NCBI GenBank assembly: GCA_022432975.1
Contig: CM039502.1
Span: 2,842,375 to 2,906,374 of the forward strand
Reading direction: 5' to 3'
Origin: Begonia masoniana
Lineage: Eukaryota > Streptophyta > Magnoliopsida > Cucurbitales > Begoniaceae
Length of the DNA: 64,000 nucleotides
Positions 10,939 to 21,403 of this stretch are shown piece after piece; position 1 is the first letter of the stretch, and every line of letters starts with the position of its first letter. The translations under genes and the position numbers were made by a program. The notes below the pieces were generated by a model that saw only the letters and a list, made by a program, of their open reading frames with translations, searched no databases and was not told the DNA's origin.

Positions 10939-13854
10939 TCAGAGAGGGCCGGGAAAGCAACCATTCTCCCTCTGCTCATTCCACTTGTCAATCTGCAAAA
11001 ATTACACAAAGAACAAAAACAGTGACGCTTTGCATTTCTGTTTTTAATCATTTCCCTTATAATTTCAAGTAATAGTCCATGAATTCGTATGAAAAATATA
11101 AATTCATATCATTATACAATTGAAAGTTAACAACTGGCTGGTAAGAAAGATACTCGTAGGTAAGAGTCAAAGAAATCAGATGATGCGGATGGCAAGATAA
11201 AGGTGGCACAAGTTCATAGGGCTGAGACTAGTAGTGTCAAAATTTATTCAATATATTACTCGAGTTAGACAAGTATGTTGAAGTTTGTTAATTATCTTTC
11301 AACTCTTAACTTTTAAACTAAAAAAACATGGCATTTATATTTAGAGCTCTATCTAATCGACAACATTAAGCTAAAAACTAAATTAAAACTCTAACATTGT
11401 CGAGTGGTCGGGAAGGGTGAAGGAAGCTTAGAGGGTCGTGATTTAGCGGCACCACAGAACCATCTCCAATCTGCATCAAATGGGTGGTAATACCTCTGAT
11501 CTTATTCATGAAATCAATCATCAATTACCACAATTAAAAGAACTAATACAAGACACCTAGTCACACACTCCTCAGTCTCCACTAATTTCCCCACCAAATC
11601 TTCGATAATCGATACCCCCTAACTCCTGTACTTCTCCATTTAACTACTAACTCAGCTCAACAACCAACTGCTGGCAGTTACCATCAGCAATAACCACAAA
11701 ATACAAACTAACTATTAACTCCTTTGTTCCTCCTCACATAAGTAAATCGTAAAGGAGGTCTATCAATCGGTTGGTGGACTGGGCTTGAATTTATGGGAAT
11801 TGAACTCAGGAGGACCGGAGGTAGAGCCAAGCCAAGAGTTAGTTAGAAGGAGCTGAAATATACTCGGCCAAAGTTTGGACCTAATGAATGCAAATTTAAA
11901 TTGGAGTTGATTATGCCATGGGCTTAAGGTTTGGACCTGAAGACACACAGAAGAGGAAGCACATGGGGGTCCCAAGGCCCACTTTTTGACATATTTGTCA
12001 AGGTACTTTTAAAATACTGGAGTTCACTGACATTGAGTTCGCAAATGAACAAGGTGTTGAGAGGTGAAATAAGGAGTAAATTGAGAAATAATAACTTGTT
12101 GATTTGGCAAGTTTGCTATGCAATATGGGAGTGAAAGGTGTACAAGGGTGGGGATATGAGATATAAATTGTAAGAGGCGGGAAGAGAAAATATCTTTTGG
12201 GGATTAATGAATTGATAATTCATAGTTTGCTAGGGTACCTTTTGAGTCTTTACCATTGTAGCTAGACTTGTGAGTGAATTAGGCTTCTTAGTAGATTTAT
12301 ATTTTCGATAAATATTTTGTAACGGTTTCTTATATTCATCACATAGACAAAAAAAAGAGTTCATTTATCTTAAGCAAATTAAAGAGAAAGGCAAATTGTC
12401 TGGACTTACAGAACAAGATCGATTTTGAAGAGGGAGTAATGCTGCACAAGAAATGCAGAGAGAATCTAGATGAGAGGGGCAGTTGGGGAAACAATATTGA
12501 TGAGGTAGCAAAGTTTGTTCGACATTAAGTCGGTGTGCATGAGGAAGGAAGAGGATGTTATGAGGGATAAACGGGTGATGGTAGCAGAGGCAAAGATATC
12601 ATCATTTAATTTTACATATTAGCATTCTGCTTAGTAGGATTATTCCGAGTCTGGAAGGATAGCTCAGTCTTGAGGTAGAAAGGTTAATGTGAAGCTTTCA
12701 AAGTGGGGACCGTAAGGTACCAACATGGGAGTAGAGCATGGTTTGGGGTTAGAGTTGCTACTATTCTGGTTATTTTTGGGGAAGGAGTAGGTAAAGAAGG
12801 TACACTGTGCATCATTAATGTGCATAGAGCACTACATAAGTGTATCAGAGTATACCTAGAATTAGTAAAGATATCAATTCTTGCTTTAGCTAATGCAGGA
12901 ACCAAAGCAATAACAAGCGTCCTTACCCATTCACCGGGGCAAAGGGAACGATAATATTTTGCAAATTTCACACAGTCACTAGATTCCTCGCCCTTTGCCG
13001 CTATACATCTGCCAAAAAACATTGGATATTAACAATAAGAATTTTGTTAGGCAATATTTATAATGTAGCCAGGCGATTAAGTACCTGTGAAATTCAATGT
13101 AGCGGGTGAAACAATGTCTTGTTTGATTAGTTGTAGGAAATCGGAAATCAACTGGCGCTGTTTTAAGCTCAACCTGAGACAAAATAACAGAATATATTAT
13201 AAGACAACCCTAATTTAGAAATTAAAAAAGACATGCAATCCATGTAGTAATCTATTGCCGATCAGTTCAATGGCATAATAGACAACACTCTTCATACAAA
13301 ATGTTTTATACAGGCAGCAGATACTTTATTGAGGAAATATCATCCATTGAAATCAAATATAATGTCTGTTACCCCATTTCCCCAGCTCACAATTGTATAT
13401 ATAACTGTATACTATAGTATAGCAAACAGACACTAAAATCCGACAAATTCCAATCTTCATCAGGCTTATATGAAACGAAATTATTAGGAAGCGTATAAAA
13501 AATTTCATAATTGCAATAGAAAACAAAACTTCAATTGAAATCTCAGTCAATTCTGAATCCCAGCAGTCAGTTCGAACGAGCAACTTTGAAAACCACTTCT
13601 TGGAATTCAAGTATATACGGATTCAAGGAATTATCAAATAGAGAATCATGAAAGATTGCCTCACATATTGATTAAAAAATGCCTTCAGAAAATATGGGAT
13701 ATAAATTCAAAGAATCATTGGAATAGAACATTAAATCAACTTTATACGCAACTTTTGAAATTAACAAAAAAAAAAAGAACAAAAAGGAGAAGGCACTACT
13801 CGTCGAATCATCGGCAATCGATCTAACATTACTGCGTAAATTTACAATAAATGC

Positions 13855-13898
<44 letters not shown>

Positions 13899-13907
13899 CT
13901 TGGCCAT
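10939..13907 (-). CDS. COX6B: Cytochrome c oxidase subunit 6b (77 aa)
   Basis: Four coding exons on the minus strand: 13907-13899, 13173-13085, 13008-12927 and 10992-10939 (9, 89, 82 and 54 nt). All have GT-AG borders and together make 234 nt ending in TGA. The 77-residue product contains the family core FRFPTTNQTRHCFTRY, the twin cysteine motifs C24-x9-C34 and C45-x10-C56, and the terminal WNEQREN...FPGPL. The CHCH fold is held by two disulfides made by the Mia40 pathway in the mitochondrial intermembrane space. The subunit sits on that face of complex IV and bridges its monomers. The first coding exon is only ATG-GCC-AAG, next to a (GA)n microsatellite in intron 1. Intron 3 is 1934 bp and contains repeat-like material. 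This is the short plant isoform without the acidic N-terminal extension. Confidence 0.95.
11400..12900. repeat. Unidentified repeat-like insert within COX6B intron 3
   Basis: This stretch differs in base composition from the AT-rich surroundings and contains short ORFs on both strands with no family motif. It reads like decayed LTR-type material in more than one orientation, but no terminal repeats, primer-binding site or domain could be identified. Intron 3 carries all of it. Confidence 0.3.
13858..13896. repeat. (GA)n microsatellite in COX6B intron 1
   Basis: About 19 GA units, ending two bases before the GT donor at 13898-13897. On the transcribed minus strand this is a CT-rich tract directly after the 5' splice site of the first intron. 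Confidence 0.95.
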
Positions 13908-13999
13908 TGCTGACGGGACGAGAAATGCAGACTCTCCGGCGGTTGACAGTATTGTGAATATTAAAAAAGGGCAAGAAAGAATAATATTGTCCTGTCGTC

Positions 14000-16900
14000 T
14001 AATTACCAATCAAAAAATGCCACGTAATGCCTTTATTGTAAAAGATTAACTTTGAATTTCCCAGAAATTGCAGGATTAGTGTAGGTAGTTAAGTAGGTTG
14101 TGATTGGGATTATATCACGAGGTCTAAAGTGATTATATCAGACTAAAACAAATCGATCTGCCCCAGTTGAACCAGGCTTTGTCCGACGGACATTGGTCCG
14201 AACTTTTGTCCAAACTCAGGCCTGATCCAAATAAAATTGATGGACCAAGCAAGCATAATTACCAAAGGTGATCGTGTCTCAGGATGTCCAAGCAACATCA
14301 CACGTCGTATTCGTCCAAAATTAGATACCCTTCTAGTTCAACGTTAGAGCAGATCAAGTTCAAACTTTGTCCGACTAAACCTTGAGCTGGATAATGAGAT
14401 GGGATCTCGCGTCTTATCGCGATGGCAAGCAGGATTATGATATTGAATTTTGAAATAGCGCGCTGGGCTGGAACCAACGTTAGGCCATTGATCAGGGTCA
14501 TGGTTCGTATAGCCTTGCAAAATGACCCATATAACCAATGTTTGCTACTTCTATACACCCACCCTAACTTCACAAACCATACTAGCTTCCCTCAATTTTT
14601 TGTCTCATTGAGGCTTAGACCAGGCGGAGAATTTTTTACCGTGTAATTTTCATTTTTCCCATCACAAAGAGGTAAAAGATATCTAAGCACATATTTACAC
14701 TTATAGCCTATCTCATATTCTATGTATAAACTATAGAATTCATATTTAAACAACTTTCAACTGGCGTAACCCAATGATAACCATAATTTATGCTATGATA
14801 TACGCGATAGTTTCTTAATTCAAATCCAAAAACATAACTTTTATTTGATTCAGTAATTTACTTGCGAAGTGCTCAACTCTTTAGCAACGACAAGTAAAAC
14901 GCGGTTTATTTGAAAAAATAGTTGTAAGGTATTTTCAACTCTTTTGTAATAAACAAATATATTAATTTGAGTTGTTTTTTATTTATTTATTTTGATTATA
15001 TTTACAAGTCTCGAAACATTTTTTTAATAACTTATGGGATTATAATATTACCAACACTTGTCTAATATCCATGAAATGGTCGCCAAGTTTGAATGAAGCT
15101 CCACAACTTCCTTGATTCCTTGAGAAATTATATTTCCACAACTGCCACAGGATTAACATAATCATGTCAAATATGATCTTAATTTTATTAATTGACTCCA
15201 GACTTTGATTAATATATTTGGGAAGAATCAATAATCTAACATGACTTACGGGTTATGTCTTTTAGAACGAATTGATATATGTTCACATCTATTCCTGTCA
15301 ACTTTCTAACTCAACGACAGTTTAAAACGAAATAAAAGGGTATGAATGTGTGTAATAATTGTTATCTCACATCGACAGAATCAAAGAAAACAGTCCTGTA
15401 GAAATATGAGGGGAATTTTCTCGCTTCTTGAGCTAATTTTTTGAGTGAGTTATACCCTCTCACTTTCTGTCAATAATGATGTATCTTAAAAAAAATAATT
15501 TTGCTTTGTTGAGAATCAAACTCTAATAATCGAAAAAGAAAATAAAAGATGAAAAATTAAGACACCAAAATTTACATAAAAAACTCTTTTAGAGAAAAAT
15601 CACGGGCCAAAAAAGAAATTAACTAATCAGAAATCAAAATACAATTGAGTTTTGCGACTCAAATATCAATATATAGAAAAAATAAATAAAACTTAATATT
15701 GATATATGAGTATGACTCGGATCAACTATATATTGAGTCACACCAAACTATAACAGTAATTAGTGAACTTAAAATGAACCCGACACATGCCAAATGTGTC
15801 AAAGAAGTACAATGGTAATTCATAACAAACCAACTACACGATGTGAATGTCATTAATAAAGTTCGACGATGATGCATGATTATATCGAATTCCTACCGTC
15901 AATTTTATTTAAAAACTGCAATATTAAAACCCTATAAACTCATGTTACATAATTGTACTTGATCTATAGCGTGACTTGTTTTCATAGAACAACGAAGTAG
16001 ATATGGAATATCGAGGCATGTTTAAATTCTGTATTGAATAGGCAATTTATGTCCTTTAATTATATAATAATTTATGACAGCATTTCATGACCTAGTTTAC
16101 GTATTATATTTGTCACAATCAGCAGACACACATTCATAGCTAAAATGTACTTATTTTATTATTCAAGAACCTCACAGGAAATTTCCAAACACTGAAACGT
16201 TGACACCTAACAACGACTTTTTAAGTCTATTTTATTTTATTCTCAAAAATAAAAAATAATATTTGTATTTTCAAAATTATTTTTTAAGGGAATTAATTCG
16301 GAAACTAAAATCATTTAATAAATAAAAAATAAAAAAAAGCAGAGATTTAACATCAATTATACAGCTCACAGAAAATTGCGGAGCCCACTGTGTGAGTCTG
16401 AGTCAAGCATTAAAGTAATCCTCAATAATTCTCTGTTTGTGGACCCCACTACTTTCCAATTTGCCAAGCTGGCAATTACCTTTCCCATAAAATAAATATT
16501 TATTATTTTATTTTCCGCAATAAAATTTAAAAAAAAGAAAAACAAAAGAGAGAGATGGTGGGTCAAAGTTGAAGGAAAACCGTCCAATCTAATTTTAGCT
16601 AATTGAGAGAATCCGAGTTTACCGGCTACAGGGGGTGGCACCCGGTTTACCTCAATTTAGTATTCTCAACTCTTGCTTCTGTTGGTGACTGGTTCGTCCG
16701 GTTTTTCATAATATTTATTTATTTATTTAATGAAAGTTGAGGGACAACAATGTAGTTCATAAACTAGTGTAAGGCTCCCACGTCAATTAATTTTGTAATA
16801 TTTAATTACCACTCCTTAAACTTTATAATATTAATTGTCAAAGGTGGTTAATAATTCCATAAACTTAATCTGTCTACTAATTAAATATTGGGATTAAGGA

Positions 16901-17109
16901 AATGAACGTGTAATTTGGTTAATTAATTTGTTAATCTCGACAAATCATGTCTGTCTGTCCGTCTCTCTGTGGAAGTCTGCAAGTGTTATGAGTTTCTCTC
17001 TCTCTCTAGAAGAGTTGTATTTTTCTCTCACTAGATGATCCAAGCTGGCTGTCCTGTTAACGCGTTCACGCGGTGGGAAGGCTTTGTCGCATGTATGGGG
17101 GAGACCCAC
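14000..17109. other. Intergenic region between COX6B and GAE
   Basis: No gene is supported. A GC-richer patch at about 14160-14640 has open frames in several directions but no recognised motif, and may be an old transposon. The rest is AT-rich. The segment from about 16930 onward, with CT-rich tracts, is the likely promoter and leader of the epimerase gene. Confidence 0.4.
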
Positions 17110-17117
17110 TATATATC
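17110..17117 (+). promoter_or_regulatory. TATA box of the GAE gene
   Basis: TATATAT sequence within ACTATATATCC, followed by a CT-rich stretch typical of plant initiators and leaders. The start codon lies about 190 bases downstream, so the 5' UTR would be about 150 nt. Confidence 0.6.
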
Positions 17118-17301
17118 CACCTCTCTTTCTTCTTCCCTGATTAGCAGATGCTTGGGATCCAATTCCTTCTCTCTGCATCTGTGCCTATCTTCTTCGTCTT
17201 CATTTCTTTTTTTCTAGAACGAATAAACGCTACCCCTTGAGGAGAGAAGCAACGAATAACCAATCATTATTCCCAAGAAATCAAGAATCGCCCCAAAGAA
17301 A

Positions 17302-18600
17302 ATGCCGTCATTGGAGGACGAGCTCTTCCCGTCTACGCCGGGGAAGTTCAAGATCGACCGCAGCCACACCATGAACCGCCAGTTCCACCGCTGCTTCGCC
17401 TCCACCAGTACTATGTTCCTATGGGCGCTCTTTCTCATTGCTTTGACTGCCTCGTATTTGAGCTTCCAGAGCTTTGTTGATTCCGGCAGCCGGTATTTCA
17501 CCGCCTCTTGGGGCGGTATCCAGTGGGAAAAACAGGTGAGAAACTCCGCTCAGATCAACCGCAACGGCGGAATGTCTGTTCTCGTCACCGGCGCTGCCGG
17601 TTTCGTAGGAACTCATGTCTCTCTTGCTCTCAAGAAAAGGGGTGACGGCGTCGTTGGAATTGATAACTTCAATAACTACTACGATCCATCGCTGAAGAAG
17701 GCCAGAAAGAACCTTCTCGCAAATCACGGTATCTTTGTCGTCGAGGGTGATATAAACGACGCACGGCTACTGAACAAGCTTTTCGATATCGTCGCTTTCA
17801 CCCACGTTATGCATTTAGCGGCCCAGGCAGGCGTCCGATACGCAATGGAGAATCCAAACTCCTACGTCCACAGCAACATCGCCGGTCTGGTTAATCTCCT
17901 CGAGGTCTGCAAATCGGCGAATCCTCAGCCGTCGATCGTCTGGGCTTCATCCAGCTCCGTTTACGGTCTAAACGAGAAAGTTCCCTTTTCCGAATCGGAC
18001 CGAACAGATCAACCGGCCAGCCTTTACGCCGCGACGAAGAAGGCCGGAGAAGAAATCACCCACACATATAACCACATCTACGGGTTATCAGTAACAGGGT
18101 TAAGATTCTTCACCGTTTACGGCCCGTGGGGCAGACCCGACATGGCGTACTTCTCTTTCACCCGAAACATTCTGCAAGGTAAGCCGATAACAGTTTACCG
18201 GGGCAAAAATCGGGTCGACTTGGCCCGGGATTTCACATACATAGACGATATAGTAAAAGGCTGTCTAGGCTCTCTGGATACATCAGGGAAGAGTACCGGG
18301 TCAGGCGGGAAGAAAACTGGACCCGCGCCATACCGGATCTTCAACCTGGGCAACACTTCGCCGGTGACTGTTCCAACGTTGGTAAACATATTGGAAAGGC
18401 ATTTGAAAGCAAAGGCGAAGAAGAACATCATAGACATGCCCGGCAACGGGGACGTTCCGTTTACGCACGCGAACATAAGCTACGCCCGGCAAGCATTCGG
18501 GTATAAACCGACGACCGATTTGCAAACCGGGTTGAAGAAATTTGTCAAGTGGTATTTGTCTTATTACGGGTACAAGCCTACAAGCAGGTCGAACCTGTAA
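17302..18600 (+). CDS. GAE1: UDP-glucuronate 4-epimerase, GAE1/GAE6 type (432 aa)
   Basis: An intact, intronless ORF. It converts UDP-glucuronate to UDP-galacturonate, the precursor of pectin, in the Golgi. A short cytosolic N-terminus (MPSLEDELFPS...) is followed by a membrane anchor at about residues 37-58, making a type II Golgi protein. The catalytic domain is an extended SDR. The NAD-binding motif TGAAGFVG covers residues 96-103 with G97, G100 and G103. NNYYDPSLK lies near 124-132, and HLAAQAGVRY at 171-180. The active-site serine region is ASSSSVYG (215-222), and the catalytic pair Y242-xxx-K246 lies in LYAATKKAGEE. GPWGRPDMAYF at 274-284 is the usual UDP-uronate epimerase signature. 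Length (about 430-460 in the family) and sequence fit GAE1/GAE6. The first ATG matches the conserved family start. Confidence 0.96.
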   Translation: MPSLEDELFPSTPGKFKIDRSHTMNRQFHRCFASTSTMFLWALFLIALTASYLSFQSFVDSGSRYFTASWGGIQWEKQVRNSAQINRNGGMSVLVTGAAGFVGTHVSLALKKRGDGVVGIDNFNNYYDPSLKKARKNLLANHGIFVVEGDINDARLLNKLFDIVAFTHVMHLAAQAGVRYAMENPNSYVHSNIAGLVNLLEVCKSANPQPSIVWASSSSVYGLNEKVPFSESDRTDQPASLYAATKKAGEEITHTYNHIYGLSVTGLRFFTVYGPWGRPDMAYFSFTRNILQGKPITVYRGKNRVDLARDFTYIDDIVKGCLGSLDTSGKSTGSGGKKTGPAPYRIFNLGNTSPVTVPTLVNILERHLKAKAKKNIIDMPGNGDVPFTHANISYARQAFGYKPTTDLQTGLKKFVKWYLSYYGYKPTSRSNL

Positions 18601-19171
18601 ATTAGATTTTTTTTTTTTTTTTCTTCTTTGATTTTTTTTTTTTGGGTAAAATTTGTATGATTTTCTTTCCCGAGTAAGTGACGGAAAAAAGGGAAAGAAA
18701 ACCCAAAGAAGAAAGACAAAAATGGTGGAAATTGGGAGGAGATCGAGTGAAATCAGCTCCTCGTTAATTTTGTTGTTCTGTAAATCAAAACATTACCAGG
18801 CTTCGATTTCGCCATTTTCCTTGTTTGGAATTAACCTAATTAGGTAAATTATATTAAGAAATTTACTGATTTGTCTTACCATCTTTATTCTTATGGTTAA
18901 AATGGGCATTTGTGAAACAAGTAAATAAAATGAAAAGGCAGGGGTATAATGGTATATGAAAGAAATAATAGATGAGGAGGGATTGAGGCCAGAAGAAGAC
19001 AGCTAAGAGGGAATGGGTGGGGACAGGATCCAGCTGTAAAGCTCTCTTCCCTTCTTTATCCTTCCTCTGCCGACACTATCTTTCATTAATGGGCCTTTCT
19101 TTTGGATTTTTCTTGTCGGCCCATTTATTTCTTTTTTTTTTTTTTTAAAAACCTTAAAATTTAAGTTTTTT
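18601..19171. other. 3' UTR of GAE and intergenic DNA
   Basis: T-rich sequence directly after the GAE stop is the likely 3' UTR and polyadenylation region. There is no other coding or RNA signal up to the start of the foldback repeat. Confidence 0.4.
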
Positions 19172-20040
19172 TTTTAAAAAAAACCTTAAAAGTTACTGTT
19201 CAACGAAAAACCTAAAGTTTCAGAAATAGGCATTCTAAACCTTTTAGTCCGGACTAAGTATCGGCCTCCTTTTTTTTTTTGCTAAATGACAAATTAATTT
19301 TAAAAATATATCAAACGATATTCAATTTATTTGAAATTTTTACCACATGTTTATCACATTGTGGGAAGATAGTGTGAAAAATGTCGTGATTTTATAACAA
19401 TTGTACGATTTATTATAATTTTAGTTAATTATTTTATACAAAAATTATAATAAATCGTACAAGTGTTAGAAAATCAAGACAATTCTCCAATTATCATTTC
19501 ATAATGTCGTGAGAATGTAGTAAAAATTTCAACTAAATTGAATAACGTTTGTTATTTTTTTAAAATTAATTCAAGTAAATTGAATATCGTTTGATATTTT
19601 TTTAAAATTAATTTATAAAATTAAAAAAAATACCAAATGTTATTCAATTTAGTTGAAATTTTTACTACATGCTCATCACCTCATGAGAAGATAATTGGAG
19701 AATTTTCGTGATTTTCTAACACTTGTACGATTTATTATAATTGTTTTATAAAATAATTAACTAAACTTATAATAAATCGTACAAATGTTATAAAATTACG
19801 AAAATATTCACACTATCTTATCACAATGTGATAAACATGTGGTAAAAATTTCAAATAAATTGAATATCGTTTGATATTTTTTTAAAATCAATTTGTCATT
19901 TAGCAAAAAAAAAGGGTTGGACAGGCCGGCCTCTCTGTGCATGCCAGTACCCCGTCCGGACTAAAAGGTTTAGAATGCTTATTTCCGAAACTTTGAGGTT
20001 TTTTTCATTTAACAGCAATTTTTAAGATTTTTTTTAGAAA
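19172..20040. mobile_element. Large foldback (inverted-repeat) element, about 870 bp
   Basis: The two halves are near-complete reverse complements around a centre near 19600. Matching pairs include AACCTAAAGTTTCAGAAAT (near 19209) against its complement near 19983-20002, and CCTTTTAGTCCGGAC (19240-19254) against GTCCGGACTAAAAGG (19954-19968). Further in, TGCTAAATGACAAATT pairs near 19280 and 19891-19906, and ATAAATCGTACAAGTGTTAGAAAATC (19452-19477) pairs with its complement near 19712-19737. The left arm lacks about 25 bases found in the right arm next to the CCGGAC block. There is no coding capacity. It is most like a long MITE or foldback transposon. Related modules occur at 10190-10540. 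Confidence 0.8.
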
Positions 20041-21403
20041 ACTATTGTTCTTTAATAGCTTTTGCGTAGTATATCAATAGACTCTTGTGACATGCATTTT
20101 TGGGTCCGGTTGAGATGGATCGGACAATAACTTAAATATAAGTAATAGTTCTCTTAATAAACCATGTAAACTGATTCCTATATTTTCTGTTTTGAGTTAA
20201 GATTCGCATACTTCTCTTAATAAATCATGCATTTTGAACTATCAGAAACTATATTTGATCGTGAACCTCATTAGTAAGACATGCACCCTCACACTAGGTT
20301 TGTCCGGACGGTCAGCTATAAATATAATTATTTTTGAAATCACGGTGGATGAAATGATTCGAGGTCAAAACTGTAGAAAAAATGAATGTAAAAAGAAAAT
20401 AAATAAAAAAAAAAGAAAAAGAAAAAGAAGTGGATTAGGAAGCATTTAGGTTAGACATTATATCGACCGACACTTTGTTTCCCAGCATGATGTGTTATGA
20501 ACATGTTTTGAAATATGAACTAAATATAAAAAAAAAAACAAATTTTATATATAAAGCAATAAAATAATAGACGCGACATATGTGGTATAATTGATCATCT
20601 TGAATTTGTTGGCATAGTTCCCCAAAAAGGAATTTAAATATTTTATTTTTATTTTAGTATTTTAATTTTTATTTTAATATTAAGAGCAATAACAATAAAA
20701 GTCGTCACTTTTTAAATTTAAGGCAAACTAACATACAAGCCAGAGGCATTTTGTGATGCTAAAATTACTAACTCAAAATTTCTAAGTTAGGTTATTGGTT
20801 TTTCTACATTATGAACAAATAACTTTATGCAAACTAATAAATAATACGAACTTCACATATATTTCGTATCAAGAATTCTTAAGTTCTAGAACGGAGAACA
20901 AGAAGATCACTCTTCTTTAGAACAAAGAAGAGATCTCGTTAAAATCTTATTTGGAAAAAATCAAGTGCGACAAAAATGCACGATCTTCTTAGATTAACAT
21001 TCCTCGATGATCTGGGGACCGTCACTCAGTTGCAAAATATGCAGAGGTAGAGATGTGACTTCAGTTTCAATGGGTACAACCGAGTTTTGTTGTTGAAGAG
21101 TAATGACTTAATAAGATCTTTGTTGAGAAAAATAATGGTGGTACAATAATTGTTATCATATACTATTGAATGCATAATTTCTGAAGTTTATGAATTGTCT
21201 GGCTATTATTTCTTTCTCATCATACTCCATTCTCTGGGCTATATTAATCAGTAGATTGATGACATTCATAAGCAGTGCTTCAAAAAGTGGGCTATAATTT
21301 GAGTATATATATATAGTTAAAATGTAGAATATGGAGAGGAAGACCTTTTTGTCGGAAAGTACAACTTGAAGCTTTTGCTAGCTTGTCCACGGCTTCTGCT
21401 ACC
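20041..21403. other. Intergenic DNA and 3' flank of the LHC-like gene
   Basis: No coding gene is supported. Sequence around 20903-20980 resembles the left flank of the copia insertion at 35790-35872 (ACTCTTCTT, GAGATCTCGTTAAAA/GAGGTCTCGTTAAAA, TCAAGTGCGAC/TCACGTGAGAC), which suggests an unnamed dispersed repeat. The last 100-300 bases probably form the 3' UTR of the minus-strand gene. Confidence 0.4.

Noticed and set aside
13672..13974. 100-codon minus-strand ORF across the (GA)n repeat at COX6B exon 1
   Set aside because: Its central part is a Leu-Ser repeat encoded by the microsatellite; the true gene uses a spliced frame here.
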